Source: Lachnospiraceae bacterium AM93-12TA (GTDB lineage Bacteria > Bacillota > Clostridia > Lachnospirales > Lachnospiraceae). Taken from it: DNA of 64,000 nucleotides. The stretch is taken from contig JAQERH010000001.1 of the NCBI GenBank assembly GCA_027698105.1, forward strand, positions 62,001 through 126,000, written 5' to 3'. A program made the position numbers and the translations under genes. Positions 8,099 through 17,503 of the stretch are shown here, piece after piece. Within the stretch, counting starts at the first letter, position 1, and every line of letters starts with the position of its first letter. Below the pieces are notes generated by a model. The model saw only the letters and a list, made by a program, of their open reading frames with translations, did no database searches and was not told the DNA's origin.

Positions 8099-9430
8099 TT
8101 AATAGCCGTATTTTTTTCTGTATCTGATAAACAAAATGAATGACAGAATAAGCGCTGTAAATTCTGCCGCCGGTACTGCCAGCCACGCCCCTGTCACCCC
8201 AAACAGGGCAGGCAGTATCAGCATGGCAATTACCATAAAGACAAAGGATCTTGAGAAAGCGAGGACAGCTGAAATCAATCCGTTAGACAGCGCCGTAAAC
8301 ATTCCGCTTATGAACACATTAAAACCAATAAAAATAAGTGCGGCAGAACAAATACGGTTTCCAGTCACCGCCAAATCATAGACAGGATTATCCGGCCGTG
8401 CAAACACCAGAACCAGCGGTTTTGCAGCAATCAGAGAAAGAACCAGCGCTGCAGCCGCTGTAATGCCAATCAGTTTCAGACTCAGCCTGATTAGTTTTTT
8501 CAGTTTTGCATGGTTCTGCTCTCCATAGAAAAAACTGATCATGGGGGCAACCCCATAGGAGTAGCCTGTATACAGAGAGGTGGCAAACATCAGAACATAC
8601 ATAATAATGGTAATGGCCGCCACACCGTTTTCTCCTGCATATTTCAGCATTGTCCAGTTAAACATCATCGTAATAATGCCTGTCACCAGTGCAGACGCCA
8701 TCTCTGAACTGCCGTTTACCGCAGCATCCCATAATGTCTTCTTCCTGTATACCGGCTTTACGAAATGAAGCAGACTGCTTTTTTTAGAAAATAACAGTAT
8801 TCCCACTGCCGCTGTAACAGAATATCCCAGCCCTGTAGCAACTGCCGCCCCTCCTATTCCCATATCACATACAGCAATCAGAATGTAATCCAGCGCTATG
8901 TTAAGCACACCTCCTGCAATCGAACAGATCATGGAAAGGGCTGCTTTCCCGGCGGCAATCATATACAATGTAAAATTATTCATTAAAAGAATCGGAATTG
9001 TGAAAATCAGATAGCGGCTCAGATAAACATGGCAGTACTCAGACACCTGCAAAGATAAATTCATGCTCGCAAACATACTGTCCATGACAAGATAACCGAA
9101 ACAGGACATCACCAGACCAACTGCAGCATTCACAAGGATCAGGCATGTAAAATCCTCATTTGCTTCCTGCATTTTTTTCTCTCCGGCTTTTTTCATAATG
9201 ACCGCACTTCCTCCTGCGGCAAGCATGGTTGAAACAGCCGTAACTGCTGAAATGACGGGAGCAGTCAGATTTACAGCGGAAAGCGCATCCGTTCCAATCA
9301 GATTGGCAACAAATAAACCGTCCACCATTGTGTAAAACGACATAAAAACTGTCATGATAATCGTTGGAACTGCAAATTTCAAAACGCATTTTAGTGTAAC
9401 AGGCTGACTATAGACATTTGCATCAGACAT
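8099..9430 (-). CDS. MATE-family multidrug/Na+ antiporter
   Basis: A 443-residue, 12-helix transporter of the MATE family, exporting cationic drugs or metabolites in exchange for Na+ or H+. It has the paired six-helix halves, with MVDGLFVANLIGTDALSAVN in TM1-TM2, the usual site of the family signature. A TTG codon at 9436 would also open the frame, but the ATG at 9430 has AGGAGG ten bases upstream. The promoter is of MerR type (see separate entry), so the gene is probably induced by a ligand of an unlinked MerR regulator. Confidence 0.9.
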   Translation of the reverse strand: MSDANVYSQPVTLKCVLKFAVPTIIMTVFMSFYTMVDGLFVANLIGTDALSAVNLTAPVISAVTAVSTMLAAGGSAVIMKKAGEKKMQEANEDFTCLILVNAAVGLVMSCFGYLVMDSMFASMNLSLQVSEYCHVYLSRYLIFTIPILLMNNFTLYMIAAGKAALSMICSIAGGVLNIALDYILIAVCDMGIGGAAVATGLGYSVTAAVGILLFSKKSSLLHFVKPVYRKKTLWDAAVNGSSEMASALVTGIITMMFNWTMLKYAGENGVAAITIIMYVLMFATSLYTGYSYGVAPMISFFYGEQNHAKLKKLIRLSLKLIGITAAAALVLSLIAAKPLVLVFARPDNPVYDLAVTGNRICSAALIFIGFNVFISGMFTALSNGLISAVLAFSRSFVFMVIAMLILPALFGVTGAWLAVPAAEFTALILSFILFIRYRKKYGY

Positions 9431-9465
9431 AGACAATAATCCTCCTTTTCTTATCTGTATTTGAC

Positions 9466-9496
9466 ATCATAAAATGTACAGTAACTGTACAGTCAA
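9466..9496 (-). promoter_or_regulatory. MerR-architecture promoter of the MATE gene
   Basis: Minus strand TTGACT (9491-9496), a 19-bp spacer, and TATGAT (9466-9471). The overlong spacer contains the perfect dyad TGTACAG-TAA-CTGTACA (9475-9491). A 19-bp spacer holding a dyad is the mark of promoters that MerR-family activators untwist. Confidence 0.7.
9475..9491. promoter_or_regulatory. Perfect inverted repeat (operator) in the MATE promoter
   Basis: TGTACAG, 3-base centre, CTGTACA: 7-bp perfect arms between the -35 and -10 hexamers of the MATE promoter. The candidate regulator is not encoded next to it. The MerR gene at 50993-51856 uses a different dyad at its own promoter. Confidence 0.65.
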
Positions 9497-9550
9497 GGAG
9501 AATCTGTCACTAGGATGTAATTTTTTTGAATATGACACAATTTCCCATAA

Positions 9551-9590
9551 AAAAAGCCTGTTTTATCGGTCTTACCGATAAAACAGACTT
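9551..9590 (-). terminator. rny terminator
   Basis: Stem with 14-bp perfect arms (9557-9570 and 9574-9587) and a three-base loop, followed on the minus strand by a run of seven or more T. It lies about 55 bases after the rny stop codon. Confidence 0.85.
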
Positions 9591-9641
9591 CTTTTCTGCC
9601 TTATTTCTCTGGGTGCAATATTCAGAACCTATTTCCTTTAT

Positions 9642-11189
9642 CTACTTCGCGTAATCAGTTACCCTTGACTCGCGAATTACATTCACCTTTATCTGGCCAG
9701 GATATTCCAATTCTGCCTCAATTCTCTTGGAAATTTCCCTTGCCATCAGTACCATGCCATCATCGTTTACCTGTTCTGGTACAACCATGATTCGTACTTC
9801 ACGGCCTGCCTGAATTGCAAAGGACTTATCAACTCCCTTAAAGGAGTTCGTGATATCCTCAAGCTGTCTCAGGCGGTTTGTATATGTTTCCAGAGTTTCT
9901 CTTCTTGCCCCCGGTCTTGCGGCTGAAATCGTATCAGCTGCCTGAACCAGACAGGCAATCAGGCTCTGCGGTTCCACATCTCCATGATGGGATTCCACTG
10001 CATTAATGACAATGGCTGATTCCTTATACTTTCTGCACAGATCCACGCCAAGCTTCACATGTGTGCCTTCCATCTCGTGGTCCACAGCCTTGCCAATATC
10101 ATGTAATAAACCGGCTCTCTTCGCCGTGCGGACATCTACTCCCACCTCTGCAGCTAACAGCCCTGCAAGCTGGGCTACCTCGATTGAATGCTTCAATGCA
10201 TTCTGTCCGTAGCTTGTCCTGAATTTCATTTTTCCAAGAAGCTTCACTAACTCCGGATGGATTCCATGGATTCCAACCTCCAGAAGAGCGGCTTCTCCCT
10301 CCTCGCGCATCATGGTTTCAACTTCCTTCTGCGCCTTTTCTACCATTTCCTCAATTCTCGCCGGATGGATTCGTCCGTCTACAATCAGACGCTCCAGGGC
10401 AATTCTGGCAACCTCTCTCCGAATCGGATCAAAGCCGGAAAGAACAACTGCCTCCGGTGTGTCGTCGATAATCAGTTCTACGCCTGTTAAAGTCTCCAGT
10501 GTTCTGATGTTTCTTCCTTCACGTCCGATGATTCTGCCTTTCATCTCATCGTTTGGAAGCTGCACTACCGATACAGTAGTCTCTGCCACATGATCTGCCG
10601 CACAGCGCTGAATGGCGGTCACTACGTAGTCCTTAGCCTTTTTATCAGCCTCTTCCTTCGCCTTAGCCTCCATCTCCTTAATCAGCTTTGCCGTATCATG
10701 TTTTACATCTTCCTCAACGGATTTTAACAGGTATTCCTTTGCCTGCTCTGATGTAAGGCCGGAAATCTTTTCCAGCTCCTGCATCCCTTTCTCGTAAAGC
10801 TCTTCTACCTCTGTGGTTCTCTTTTTCAGAGCATCCTCACGGGTATTCAGTCCTGCCTCACGCTTTTCAATGGCCTCTGATTTCTTGTCCAGATTCTCTT
10901 CCTTGCTCAGCACACGTCGTTCATAGCGCTGAAGCTCTGCTCTTCTTTCCTTTGTTTCTTTCTCAAGCTCGTTCTTTGTCTTCAGTGACTCTTCCTTTGC
11001 TTCAAGGAGAGCCTCTCGCTTCTTTGTCTCTGCAACCTTTAATGCTTCATCTATTATTTCCCTTGATCGTTCTTCTGCACTGCCAATCTTTGCCTCATAA
11101 GTTTTCTTCTGATGATTAACAGCGACGAGCCAAGTAATAACAGCAACAATAACCGCCGTAACAACGCACATAATTATTACTTGTGGCAC
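9642..11189 (-). CDS. rny: Ribonuclease Y
   Basis: A 515-residue membrane-anchored endoribonuclease that starts bulk mRNA decay in Firmicutes. Layout is canonical: N-terminal TM helix (about residues 4-24), a long charged coiled coil to about 190, a KH domain with [15 protein letters not shown], and an HD domain with [15 protein letters not shown] and the ESHHGDVEP loop. Start is a GTG with AGGAGG seven bases upstream. It lies after recX on the same strand but has its own consensus promoter and terminator, so it is probably a separate transcript. Confidence 0.97.
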   Translation of the reverse strand: MPQVIIMCVVTAVIVAVITWLVAVNHQKKTYEAKIGSAEERSREIIDEALKVAETKKREALLEAKEESLKTKNELEKETKERRAELQRYERRVLSKEENLDKKSEAIEKREAGLNTREDALKKRTTEVEELYEKGMQELEKISGLTSEQAKEYLLKSVEEDVKHDTAKLIKEMEAKAKEEADKKAKDYVVTAIQRCAADHVAETTVSVVQLPNDEMKGRIIGREGRNIRTLETLTGVELIIDDTPEAVVLSGFDPIRREVARIALERLIVDGRIHPARIEEMVEKAQKEVETMMREEGEAALLEVGIHGIHPELVKLLGKMKFRTSYGQNALKHSIEVAQLAGLLAAEVGVDVRTAKRAGLLHDIGKAVDHEMEGTHVKLGVDLCRKYKESAIVINAVESHHGDVEPQSLIACLVQAADTISAARPGARRETLETYTNRLRQLEDITNSFKGVDKSFAIQAGREVRIMVVPEQVNDDGMVLMAREISKRIEAELEYPGQIKVNVIRESRVTDYAK

Positions 11190-11240
11190 AGGAGCACCTC
11201 CTTATTTAGTTTTCATTGTACATATCAATACAACACTACA

Positions 11241-11269
11241 ATTTTAAACTGTTTTATACACTATGTCAA
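11241..11269 (-). promoter_or_regulatory. rny promoter
   Basis: Minus strand TTGACA (11264-11269), 17-bp spacer, TAAAAT (11241-11246), about 50 bases upstream of the GTG start of rny. A small hairpin (AAGTG-GAAA-CACTT) lies just before it, after recX. Confidence 0.75.
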
Positions 11270-11301
11270 GTATAATAGGAAGTGTTTCCACTTTTTCGTC
11301 A

Positions 11302-11907
11302 CTATCTAACAAACAATTCCGCGAAAACACGTTTCACTGTTTCGTACGAAAATCCTTTCCTCATCAGATACGCCATCTGCCTGGCTGTTTCCTTTTGATC
11401 TGCCTCTTCAGGATGAAACCGGCGTTTTTCAAGAATTCGAAGGATCTGTGACTCCTCGTCTACCGGGCATTCCATCATCAGGCGGCTGACACACTCCCGG
11501 CTGATGCCTTTTCGCGCCAGCAGGGCTGTCAGTTCAGCCCTGCTTTTTCCCTTTGAATGGATCTCTATAAAATTCCTGGCATATTCCTCATCGTCAATAT
11601 ACCGGTATTCCTTCAAAAGTCCTATCACATACTCCACTGCTGCCGGAGGATAAGCGCCGTCCCGAAGCTTTCTTCTCAGCTCCTCCTCTGTCCTGGCAGA
11701 ACACTTCAGCCAGTAGACGGCACGCTCTCTGGCACGCTTAAATATAATTTCACGAAGAATCTTCTGATACAGTTCCTCTGTCAGTTCTCTTCCTTCTTCC
11801 AGTCCGAACTGTCTTATCTCCCCCAGATAGAGTGCAAAGATGAATTCGCCGTCAGCAAATATCTTCTTCCGTCTTCTATCCATCGTCTCTATCCTGTCGA
11901 TTATCAT
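11302..11907 (-). CDS. recX: RecX, RecA regulator
   Basis: A 201-residue three-helix-repeat protein that binds RecA filaments and limits their extension. The family pattern is present: ARERAVYWLKCSARTEEELRRKL in the first repeat and YIDDEEYARNFIE in the second, with SRAEL and GISRECVS following. It lies 66 bp after recA on the same strand, the common recA-recX order, and so should be SOS-induced by read-through. AGGGA stands seven bases before the ATG. Confidence 0.92.
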   Translation of the reverse strand: MIIDRIETMDRRRKKIFADGEFIFALYLGEIRQFGLEEGRELTEELYQKILREIIFKRARERAVYWLKCSARTEEELRRKLRDGAYPPAAVEYVIGLLKEYRYIDDEEYARNFIEIHSKGKSRAELTALLARKGISRECVSRLMMECPVDEESQILRILEKRRFHPEEADQKETARQMAYLMRKGFSYETVKRVFAELFVR

Positions 11908-11973
11908 AAGCTAATCCCTGCCTGTTTCTCCTGCCGCTCTGTTTCTTTCTCCTGTCCCGGATGCAAGGTCTGA

Positions 11974-13056
11974 TTACTCTTCTGAGTCAAATGACGGCAT
12001 GGCAAGCTTTGCTGCATCTGTCTCTGCTGCCTTCTCTGAACCTTCGTTTTCCTCAGAGGCTCCGTCCAGGCTGTACTTGGCGCGGACCTTGGCCTCAATT
12101 TCCTGGCACATTTCCTGATTTGCCTGAAGGAAGCCCTTGGCATTCTCCCGTCCCTGGCCAATCTTGCTGCCATTATAAGCATACCAGGCTCCGCTCTTCT
12201 CTACGATATTCTCCTTCACAGCCAGATCCAGAATATCTCCTTCCTTTGAGATACCCTTTCCGAACATAATGTCGAACTCTGCCTCCTTAAACGGCGGAGC
12301 AATCTTATTTTTAACAACCTTAATACGAACGCGGTTTCCAACCATCTCACCGCCCTGTTTCAGCGTCTCAATTCTTCTGACATCCATGCGGACAGAAGAG
12401 TAGAACTTCAGCGCACGGCCTCCTGTGGTTGTCTCTGGGTTTCCAAACATAACTCCTACCTTCTCACGAAGCTGGTTGATAAAAATAACAATGCAGTTCG
12501 ATTTGCTGATAATAGCTGTCAGCTTTCTCAGAGCCTGGGACATCAGACGGGCCTGGAGTCCTACATGGGAGTCTCCCATCTCGCCGTCAATCTCTGCCTT
12601 CGGTACCAGGGCTGCCACAGAGTCTACAATCACAATATCAACGGCACCGGAGCGGACCATGGTCTCTGTAATCTCCAGAGCCTGCTCTCCATTATCCGGC
12701 TGAGAAATGTAGAGATTGTCAATATCTACGCCAATATTCTTCGCATAGACAGGATCTAATGCGTGTTCTGCATCAATAAATCCGGCTATTCCGCCCCTCT
12801 TCTGAACCTCTGCCACCATGTGAAGGGCAACCGTTGTCTTACCACTGGATTCCGGTCCGTATACTTCAATAATACGGCCTCGCGGCACACCGCCCAGCCC
12901 CAGAGCAATATCAAGGCTCAGGGAACCTGTTGGAACTGTCTCGATATTCATATTCGCGCTGGAATCTCCCAGCTTCATGACAGAACCCTTTCCGTATGCC
13001 TTCTCAATCTGTGTCAGCGCGGCGTCAAGCGCCTTCAGTTTTTCTTCCCTATCCAT
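11974..13056 (-). CDS. recA: Recombinase A
   Basis: RecA forms filaments on single-stranded DNA, drives strand exchange and triggers LexA self-cleavage. The sequence is near-canonical: Walker [34 protein letters not shown] as Walker [15 protein letters not shown] and the acidic C-terminal tail ending SFDSEE. The ORF extends 35 codons further up, but GGAGG lies five bases before the ATG at 13056, which gives a 360-residue protein of normal size beginning [15 protein letters not shown] promoter with SOS box is about 100 bp upstream. Confidence 0.98.
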   Translation of the reverse strand: MDREEKLKALDAALTQIEKAYGKGSVMKLGDSSANMNIETVPTGSLSLDIALGLGGVPRGRIIEVYGPESSGKTTVALHMVAEVQKRGGIAGFIDAEHALDPVYAKNIGVDIDNLYISQPDNGEQALEITETMVRSGAVDIVIVDSVAALVPKAEIDGEMGDSHVGLQARLMSQALRKLTAIISKSNCIVIFINQLREKVGVMFGNPETTTGGRALKFYSSVRMDVRRIETLKQGGEMVGNRVRIKVVKNKIAPPFKEAEFDIMFGKGISKEGDILDLAVKENIVEKSGAWYAYNGSKIGQGRENAKGFLQANQEMCQEIEAKVRAKYSLDGASEENEGSEKAAETDAAKLAMPSFDSEE

Positions 13057-13155
13057 AATTTCCTCCATCTCTGCTGTTTTATCATGATTCCCGGTATCCT
13101 GCCCTGCTTCCTGTACAGAGCCTGAGGTTTCTTCCTGATGTCTGTATTTTAAATA

Positions 13156-13167
13156 GAACAAATGTTC
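13156..13167. promoter_or_regulatory. SOS (LexA/DinR) box of recA
   Basis: GAACAAATGTTC matches the Gram-positive SOS consensus GAAC-N4-GTTC exactly. It lies about 8-19 bases downstream of the expected recA transcription start, where bound LexA would block RNA polymerase. Confidence 0.9.
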
Positions 13168-13181
13168 TGTTTTCTATGACT

Positions 13182-13210
13182 ATCATAGTATAGCTGTCCT
13201 TAAATGTCAA
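13182..13210 (-). promoter_or_regulatory. recA promoter
   Basis: Minus strand TTGACA (13205-13210), 17-bp spacer, TATGAT (13182-13187). The SOS box follows immediately, and recA starts at 13056. Confidence 0.85.
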
Positions 13211-13436
13211 CTGTTATTTTAGTTTTTCGCTTTTCAAACTCCCAATATGAAACGGCTGCCGAAACGGCGGAAAATGAAACCTGAAGCCTGTGTAACCAGG
13301 CAGAAAATAAAGAATCTTTTGTCTCATCAGTGTACCATATTCCCCGCTTTCTGTCCAGACAGAACTCTGTTTTTCACCTGTTTTGCACAGGCCTTTCTTC
13401 TGGGTTTTCGCGAGTTTTGGCGTTTTTCTCTCCCCG
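13211..13436. other. Intergenic DNA between the recA and trkH promoters
   Basis: About 225 bases between two divergent promoters. I see no supported gene, hairpin with T-run, or repeat here beyond a short GCCTG/CAGGC stem near 13290. Small ORFs across it have no ribosome sites. Confidence 0.4.
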
Positions 13437-13465
13437 TTGACATTCTACTGTGTTATATATATAAT
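13437..13465 (+). promoter_or_regulatory. trkH/trkA operon promoter
   Basis: TTGACA (13437-13442), 17-bp spacer, TATAAT (13460-13465): a perfect sigma-A consensus. Transcription should start near 13472, leaving a leader of about 65 bases with AAAGGAG before the ATG at 13538. Confidence 0.85.
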
Positions 13466-13537
13466 CGTTATACTGTATTGTGAGTGAAACATTAGGACAG
13501 TTCAAATATATGACAGCATTATAAAGGAGTTTTAACC

Positions 13538-14884
13538 ATGTTGAGCAATCGTGTCTGGGCATTGACTCCCGCCAAAATCATTTTAGGCGGATTCTTTCTG
13601 ATTATTACAGCAGGGGCCCTTCTCCTGGCTCTGCCTGTTTCGTCAAAAAGCGGAGAGTTCACTCCCCTTATTGACGCATTTTTCACGGCTGCTTCGGCCA
13701 CCTGTGTGACAGGATTAGTGGTTCACGATACCTATACCTACTGGTCTGTATTCGGCCAGTCTGTGATTCTCCTTCTGATCCAGATAGGAGGAATGGGAGT
13801 CGTCACCCTGGCGATTGCCATTACGATTCTTTCAGGAAGAAAAGTTGGCTTAAAGCAGCGCTTTGTCATGCAGGAATCCATCTCAGCCCCCCAGGTAGGC
13901 GGTATTGTCCGCATGACCAATTTTATCATCAAGGGCACTCTGGTTCTGGAATTAATCGGCGCTCTTATTATGGCGGTTCAGTTCTGTCCGCAGTTCGGCA
14001 TTCTGAAGGGACTCTGGTTTTCTGTTTTTCATTCCATTTCCGCCTTCTGCAATGCCGGCTTTGATCTGATGGGAGGCACCTCAGGCCTTTACTCCTCTCT
14101 CACCAGCTATCATTCCAATCTTCTGATTATTATTCCGGTTATGCTTCTCATTATAATCGGAGGAATCGGCTTTTTTGTATGGGATGATGTGATCAAACAC
14201 AGACAGAACGGTAAGGCTTTCCGCCTTCAGACAAAGGTGGTTCTCACCTCTACCTTTTTTCTGATTCTGATTCCGGCGGTTCTTTTCTTTTTCTTTGAAT
14301 TTACGCCGCAGCGCTGGGCAGGCTATTCCCTGGGCGACCGGATCTGTGCATCCATTTTTCAGTCAGTCACCCCCAGAACAGCCGGTTTCAATACGGTTCC
14401 CTTAGACGGGCTGTCTACCCAGGCGCAGCTTGCAACCATTATGCTGATGATCATAGGCGGTTCTCCTGGCTCTACAGCCGGAGGTATTAAAACCACTACC
14501 TTTGCTGTAGCTATCCTGTGCATCCGCTCTGTCTTTCAGAATCAGGAAGGCATCCATTGCTATAAGAGAAGGATCCCTTATGAAATTCTCAGAAACGCCA
14601 TTGCTATTTTAGTGCTGTATCTGGGGCTGTTTTTAGCTGCCAGCTTTCTGATTACCTGGGCAGACGGAGTAACACTGATGGAATCCTCTTTTGAAGCGGC
14701 ATCTGCCATTGCCACTGTAGGTCTTTCTCTTGGTATTACAGAAAATCTCAGTATTTTTTCAAAAGTGATCCTGATTCTCCTCATGTATTTTGGAAGAGTC
14801 GGAGGGCTTACCATGCTGTATGCCCTTACAAACCATAAAAAATTCCCTGTCCATCTGCCGGAAGAACGGCTCACCGTAGGATAA
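13538..14884 (+). CDS. TrkH/KtrB-family potassium uptake channel subunit
   Basis: A 448-residue ion-translocating subunit with four membrane-pore-membrane repeats. The four pore loops each bring a filter glycine: ATCVTGLVV, SAFCNAGFDLMG, TPRTAGFNTV and AIATVGLSLG. The size and the paired small RCK protein downstream point to a KtrAB-like system, which imports K+ (often with Na+) and is gated by nucleotides bound to the cytosolic ring. The gene begins 16 bases after an AAAGGAG ribosome site and is led by a consensus promoter. Confidence 0.93.
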   Translation: MLSNRVWALTPAKIILGGFFLIITAGALLLALPVSSKSGEFTPLIDAFFTAASATCVTGLVVHDTYTYWSVFGQSVILLLIQIGGMGVVTLAIAITILSGRKVGLKQRFVMQESISAPQVGGIVRMTNFIIKGTLVLELIGALIMAVQFCPQFGILKGLWFSVFHSISAFCNAGFDLMGGTSGLYSSLTSYHSNLLIIIPVMLLIIIGGIGFFVWDDVIKHRQNGKAFRLQTKVVLTSTFFLILIPAVLFFFFEFTPQRWAGYSLGDRICASIFQSVTPRTAGFNTVPLDGLSTQAQLATIMLMIIGGSPGSTAGGIKTTTFAVAILCIRSVFQNQEGIHCYKRRIPYEILRNAIAILVLYLGLFLAASFLITWADGVTLMESSFEAASAIATVGLSLGITENLSIFSKVILILLMYFGRVGGLTMLYALTNHKKFPVHLPEERLTVG

Positions 14885-14913
14885 CGGCTGGATAAGGCAA
14901 ACGGAGGTGCTTT

Positions 14914-15567
14914 ATGAAATCAATTCTTTTAATTGGTCTGGGACGTTTCGGAGCTACCATGGCTATGAAACTCCACGAACTGAAACATGAAGTGATGGCC
15001 ATTGATATTTCCGAGGAGCGGATCAATGCCATTCTTCCCTATGTCACCAGTGCTCAGATTGGCGACTGTACCAACGAGCAGTATATGTCCTCCATAGGAG
15101 TCAGAAATTTTGATCTGTGTGTGGTAGCGATTGGTGATAATTTCCAGAGTTCTCTGGAAACCACTGCCCTTTTAAAGGATCTGGGCGCCAAATTTGTCCT
15201 CTCCAGAGCGAACCGCGATATTCATGCCAAGTTTCTGCTGCGAAACGGAGCTGATCAGGTTGTCTACCCTGAAAAAGAGATGGCTATCCGGTCTGCAGTC
15301 CGCTATAGTTCCGACAATATCTTTGACTATATTGAGCTGACACCGGATCACTCTATCTATGAGGTACCTGTTCCAGCCAGCTGGATCGGAAAAAGCATTG
15401 TGCAGATCAATGTGCGGAACAAATACCACATCTCTATCCTGGCTGTAAAGCTGGGACAGAAGCTCAGTTCTCTTCCAGGCGCAGACTATGTCTTCCTCGG
15501 AACTGAGACTCTTGTTATTATGGGAGCCAATACGGATATTAAAAAATTCCTCTCCACAGCCAAATAG
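14914..15567 (+). CDS. TrkA/KtrA-family RCK regulatory subunit
   Basis: A 217-residue cytosolic ring protein that gates the channel encoded just upstream. The RCK_N Rossmann fold opens with LIGLGRFGATMA and acidic IDIS at the end of beta 2, which suits NAD(H)/ATP binding. RCK_C follows from about residue 135. ACGGAGG precedes the ATG and the 29-bp gap indicates a two-gene operon, which ends at a hairpin at 15583-15621. Confidence 0.93.
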   Translation: MKSILLIGLGRFGATMAMKLHELKHEVMAIDISEERINAILPYVTSAQIGDCTNEQYMSSIGVRNFDLCVVAIGDNFQSSLETTALLKDLGAKFVLSRANRDIHAKFLLRNGADQVVYPEKEMAIRSAVRYSSDNIFDYIELTPDHSIYEVPVPASWIGKSIVQINVRNKYHISILAVKLGQKLSSLPGADYVFLGTETLVIMGANTDIKKFLSTAK

Positions 15568-15582
15568 GGAAAGAACAAAAAA

Positions 15583-15621
15583 GAAGCGCTTTCGCAGCTT
15601 TCACAAGCACGAAAACGCTTC
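15583..15621. terminator. Bidirectional terminator after trkA
   Basis: Arms GAAGCGCTTTCG (15583-15594) and CGAAAACGCTTC (15610-15621) with one C:A mismatch that is G:U on the other strand, then TTTTAT on the plus strand and TTTTTTG on the minus strand. It serves trkA and the convergent MBL gene. Confidence 0.75.
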
Positions 15622-15669
15622 TTTTATGTTTCATGATTTCCTGCAGCTTTAATTGAATAGAAGCCTTTT

Positions 15670-16488
15670 TTAAAGCTCCACCATGGCTCCTGTTTCAAGC
15701 GTCCTGCACTGTTCCTTCAGGGCTGCTTTCATTTTTCCGATCCCGTAAATTCCCGTACAGTGGACTGGCATCAGCAGAGGAATATTCCATTCCTGCAGAG
15801 CCTCTATCGTCTTATCAATCCTGTCGTCTCCTGCTGCCGACAAATGCATTCCTGCCAGAACGCTGTAAATTGGCCTGTCTGGGAACGATTTTCTGACATA
15901 GGATAAACAGTTAATAATGCCTGCATGGCAGCAGCCGGCAAACACACACAGTCCTTTTTCTGTATCTATCACCAGCAGCTGTTCATCTTCCATATAATCC
16001 GGCTCTTTCTCCCCATTTCTGTCAATGAAAAATATCCCCGGCTTCTTCTCAAACGGCACGGTATAAGGTACATTTCCAAGCACCCATACTCCTGGAAAAA
16101 TCTCCTGCTTATCCTCTGTCAGAACTTCTGCTCCCCTGAGAAGTTCCTGCTTCCATGGAATACCTATGATTCGGTAGGTTTTTTTGTCGTCATTGACAGC
16201 CTGCTTATTAAAAAAAGCAGCTTTTCTCACATAGACAGCAGGCAGCGCATGCTGCTTCGCCAGATATTCCATTCCTCCGCAGTGATCAAAATGTCCATGA
16301 CTCAGGATAATACCGTCCAGATCTGACAGCGTTTCCCCCATCTTTTCCGCATTGTGCAGAAAAACATCTGTCTGTCCTGTGTCAAATAACAGCTTTCTTC
16401 CCTCATGAAAAATCAGAACAGAAAGTCCGTGCTCTGCCAGAAATCCTCTTTTTCCCGCTGTATTTTCATTTAATACTGCAAATTTCAT
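15670..16488 (-). CDS. MBL-fold metallohydrolase (DHPP synthase-like)
   Basis: A 272-residue metallo-beta-lactamase-fold protein with the metal motif SHGHFDHCGG, a later GCCHAGIINC His/Cys segment and a C-terminal PVHCTG histidine. This arrangement matches the group annotated as 7,8-dihydropterin-6-methyl-4-(beta-D-ribofuranosyl)-aminobenzene 5'-phosphate synthase-like, whose true substrate in Firmicutes is unclear. An ATG at 16494 sits too close to the ribosome site, so I chose the ATG at 16488, seven bases after AAAGGAG. It starts 16 bases after the subtilase stop, so both are one operon. Confidence 0.85.
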   Translation of the reverse strand: MKFAVLNENTAGKRGFLAEHGLSVLIFHEGRKLLFDTGQTDVFLHNAEKMGETLSDLDGIILSHGHFDHCGGMEYLAKQHALPAVYVRKAAFFNKQAVNDDKKTYRIIGIPWKQELLRGAEVLTEDKQEIFPGVWVLGNVPYTVPFEKKPGIFFIDRNGEKEPDYMEDEQLLVIDTEKGLCVFAGCCHAGIINCLSYVRKSFPDRPIYSVLAGMHLSAAGDDRIDKTIEALQEWNIPLLMPVHCTGIYGIGKMKAALKEQCRTLETGAMVEL

Positions 16489-16504
16489 AATCATTCTCCT
16501 TTGT

Positions 16505-17395
16505 CTATTCCACTAAATTTCCTACATCCAGAAGTCCCCAGCCCTGTTGGTTTCTGGGAAGTCCCAGATCCACTGCCCGCTCTCTCAGGCGGAGCTTTAC
16601 CTCCAGGTTTGTCATTTCCGGATATTTTTCCAGAAGGAGGGCAATAGCTCCCGACACCAGAGGTGTTGACATGGAAGTTCCGCTTTTGCCTGTGTAGCAG
16701 CCTTTCCGGTTCGCGCAGCTGACAATATGAGAACCCGGCGCTACAATATCCGGTTTCAGCACACAGGCGCTGGTAGGACCTCTTCCTGAATAATCGATCA
16801 TCCTGTTTCCTGCCACATCTATCTCTTTGTGATCGTCTGAGCAGCCAACTGTGATAACCTTTCTGCTGATTCCCGGAGTTGTGATCGTGTATCGCCCCGG
16901 ACCATTGTTTCCCGCTGCCACCACCACCACAAGCCCTGCGTCCCAGGCGGCATCCACCCCCTTTACGAGGGCTGAATTTTCACTCATTCCTTTTTTATTA
17001 AAAGAGCCGACTGATATATTGACAATCCGGATGCCCAGCTCGTCTTTGTGCTCCCGAATCCACTTCAGACCAGCCAGAACATCGGACGCATATCCGTTTC
17101 CCCGGTGATCCAAAACCTTCAGACTGATTAAGCGGCATCCCGGCGCCACTCCGTGGTACCGCCCTCCTGACTCCAGCCCTGCGCCTCCGATAATCCCTGC
17201 AATATGTGTTCCGTGACCATTGTCATCATAGGCTTCCCGCCTGCCCCTGACAAAATCTGAAAAGCAGACAACTCTATCTTCAAAATCCCGATGTAGGAAA
17301 ATCCCCGTGTCCAGAACTGCTACTCCTATATTTTTTCCTGTCAGGCCAAGCCGATACGCTCCGTCGCAGTGAATCCAATTCTTTGCCTGATCCAT
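16505..17395 (-). CDS. Subtilisin-like (S8) serine protease, cytoplasmic type
   Basis: A 296-residue peptidase of family S8 with the full triad: D29 in AVLDTGI, H61 in NGHGTHIAG and S241 in SGTSMSTPLVSG, plus oxyanion N163 in AAGNNGP. There is no signal peptide and no long propeptide, as in intracellular subtilases (IspA-like) of Bacilli and Clostridia. A role in turnover of cytoplasmic proteins, possibly around sporulation, is a family-based guess. AAGGAAGCGAGGAAGCAGG precedes the ATG. It is cotranscribed with the MBL gene and divergent from the DUF2726 gene. Confidence 0.92.
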   Translation of the reverse strand: MDQAKNWIHCDGAYRLGLTGKNIGVAVLDTGIFLHRDFEDRVVCFSDFVRGRREAYDDNGHGTHIAGIIGGAGLESGGRYHGVAPGCRLISLKVLDHRGNGYASDVLAGLKWIREHKDELGIRIVNISVGSFNKKGMSENSALVKGVDAAWDAGLVVVVAAGNNGPGRYTITTPGISRKVITVGCSDDHKEIDVAGNRMIDYSGRGPTSACVLKPDIVAPGSHIVSCANRKGCYTGKSGTSMSTPLVSGAIALLLEKYPEMTNLEVKLRLRERAVDLGLPRNQQGWGLLDVGNLVE

Positions 17396-17463
17396 CCTGC
17401 TTCCTCGCTTCCTTTTCTATCAGGATATTCAGCGGGACAGGGCGGCGTATACATCCGCTGACT

Positions 17464-17491
17464 GTTAAATGAACATAAAGGTTCACTTAAC
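17464..17491. promoter_or_regulatory. 11-bp-arm dyad in the subtilase/DUF2726 intergenic region
   Basis: GTTAAATGAAC (17464-17474), 6-base spacer, GTTCACTTAAC (17481-17491); arms pair at 10 of 11 positions. No T-run follows, so an operator is likelier than a terminator. Regulator unknown. Confidence 0.5.
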
Positions 17492-17503
17492 CTGCTGCTT
17501 TAT

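Noticed and set aside
9437..9641. Riboswitch ahead of the MATE gene
   Set aside because: No conserved riboswitch core seen; the region is explained by a MerR-type promoter and the rny terminator.
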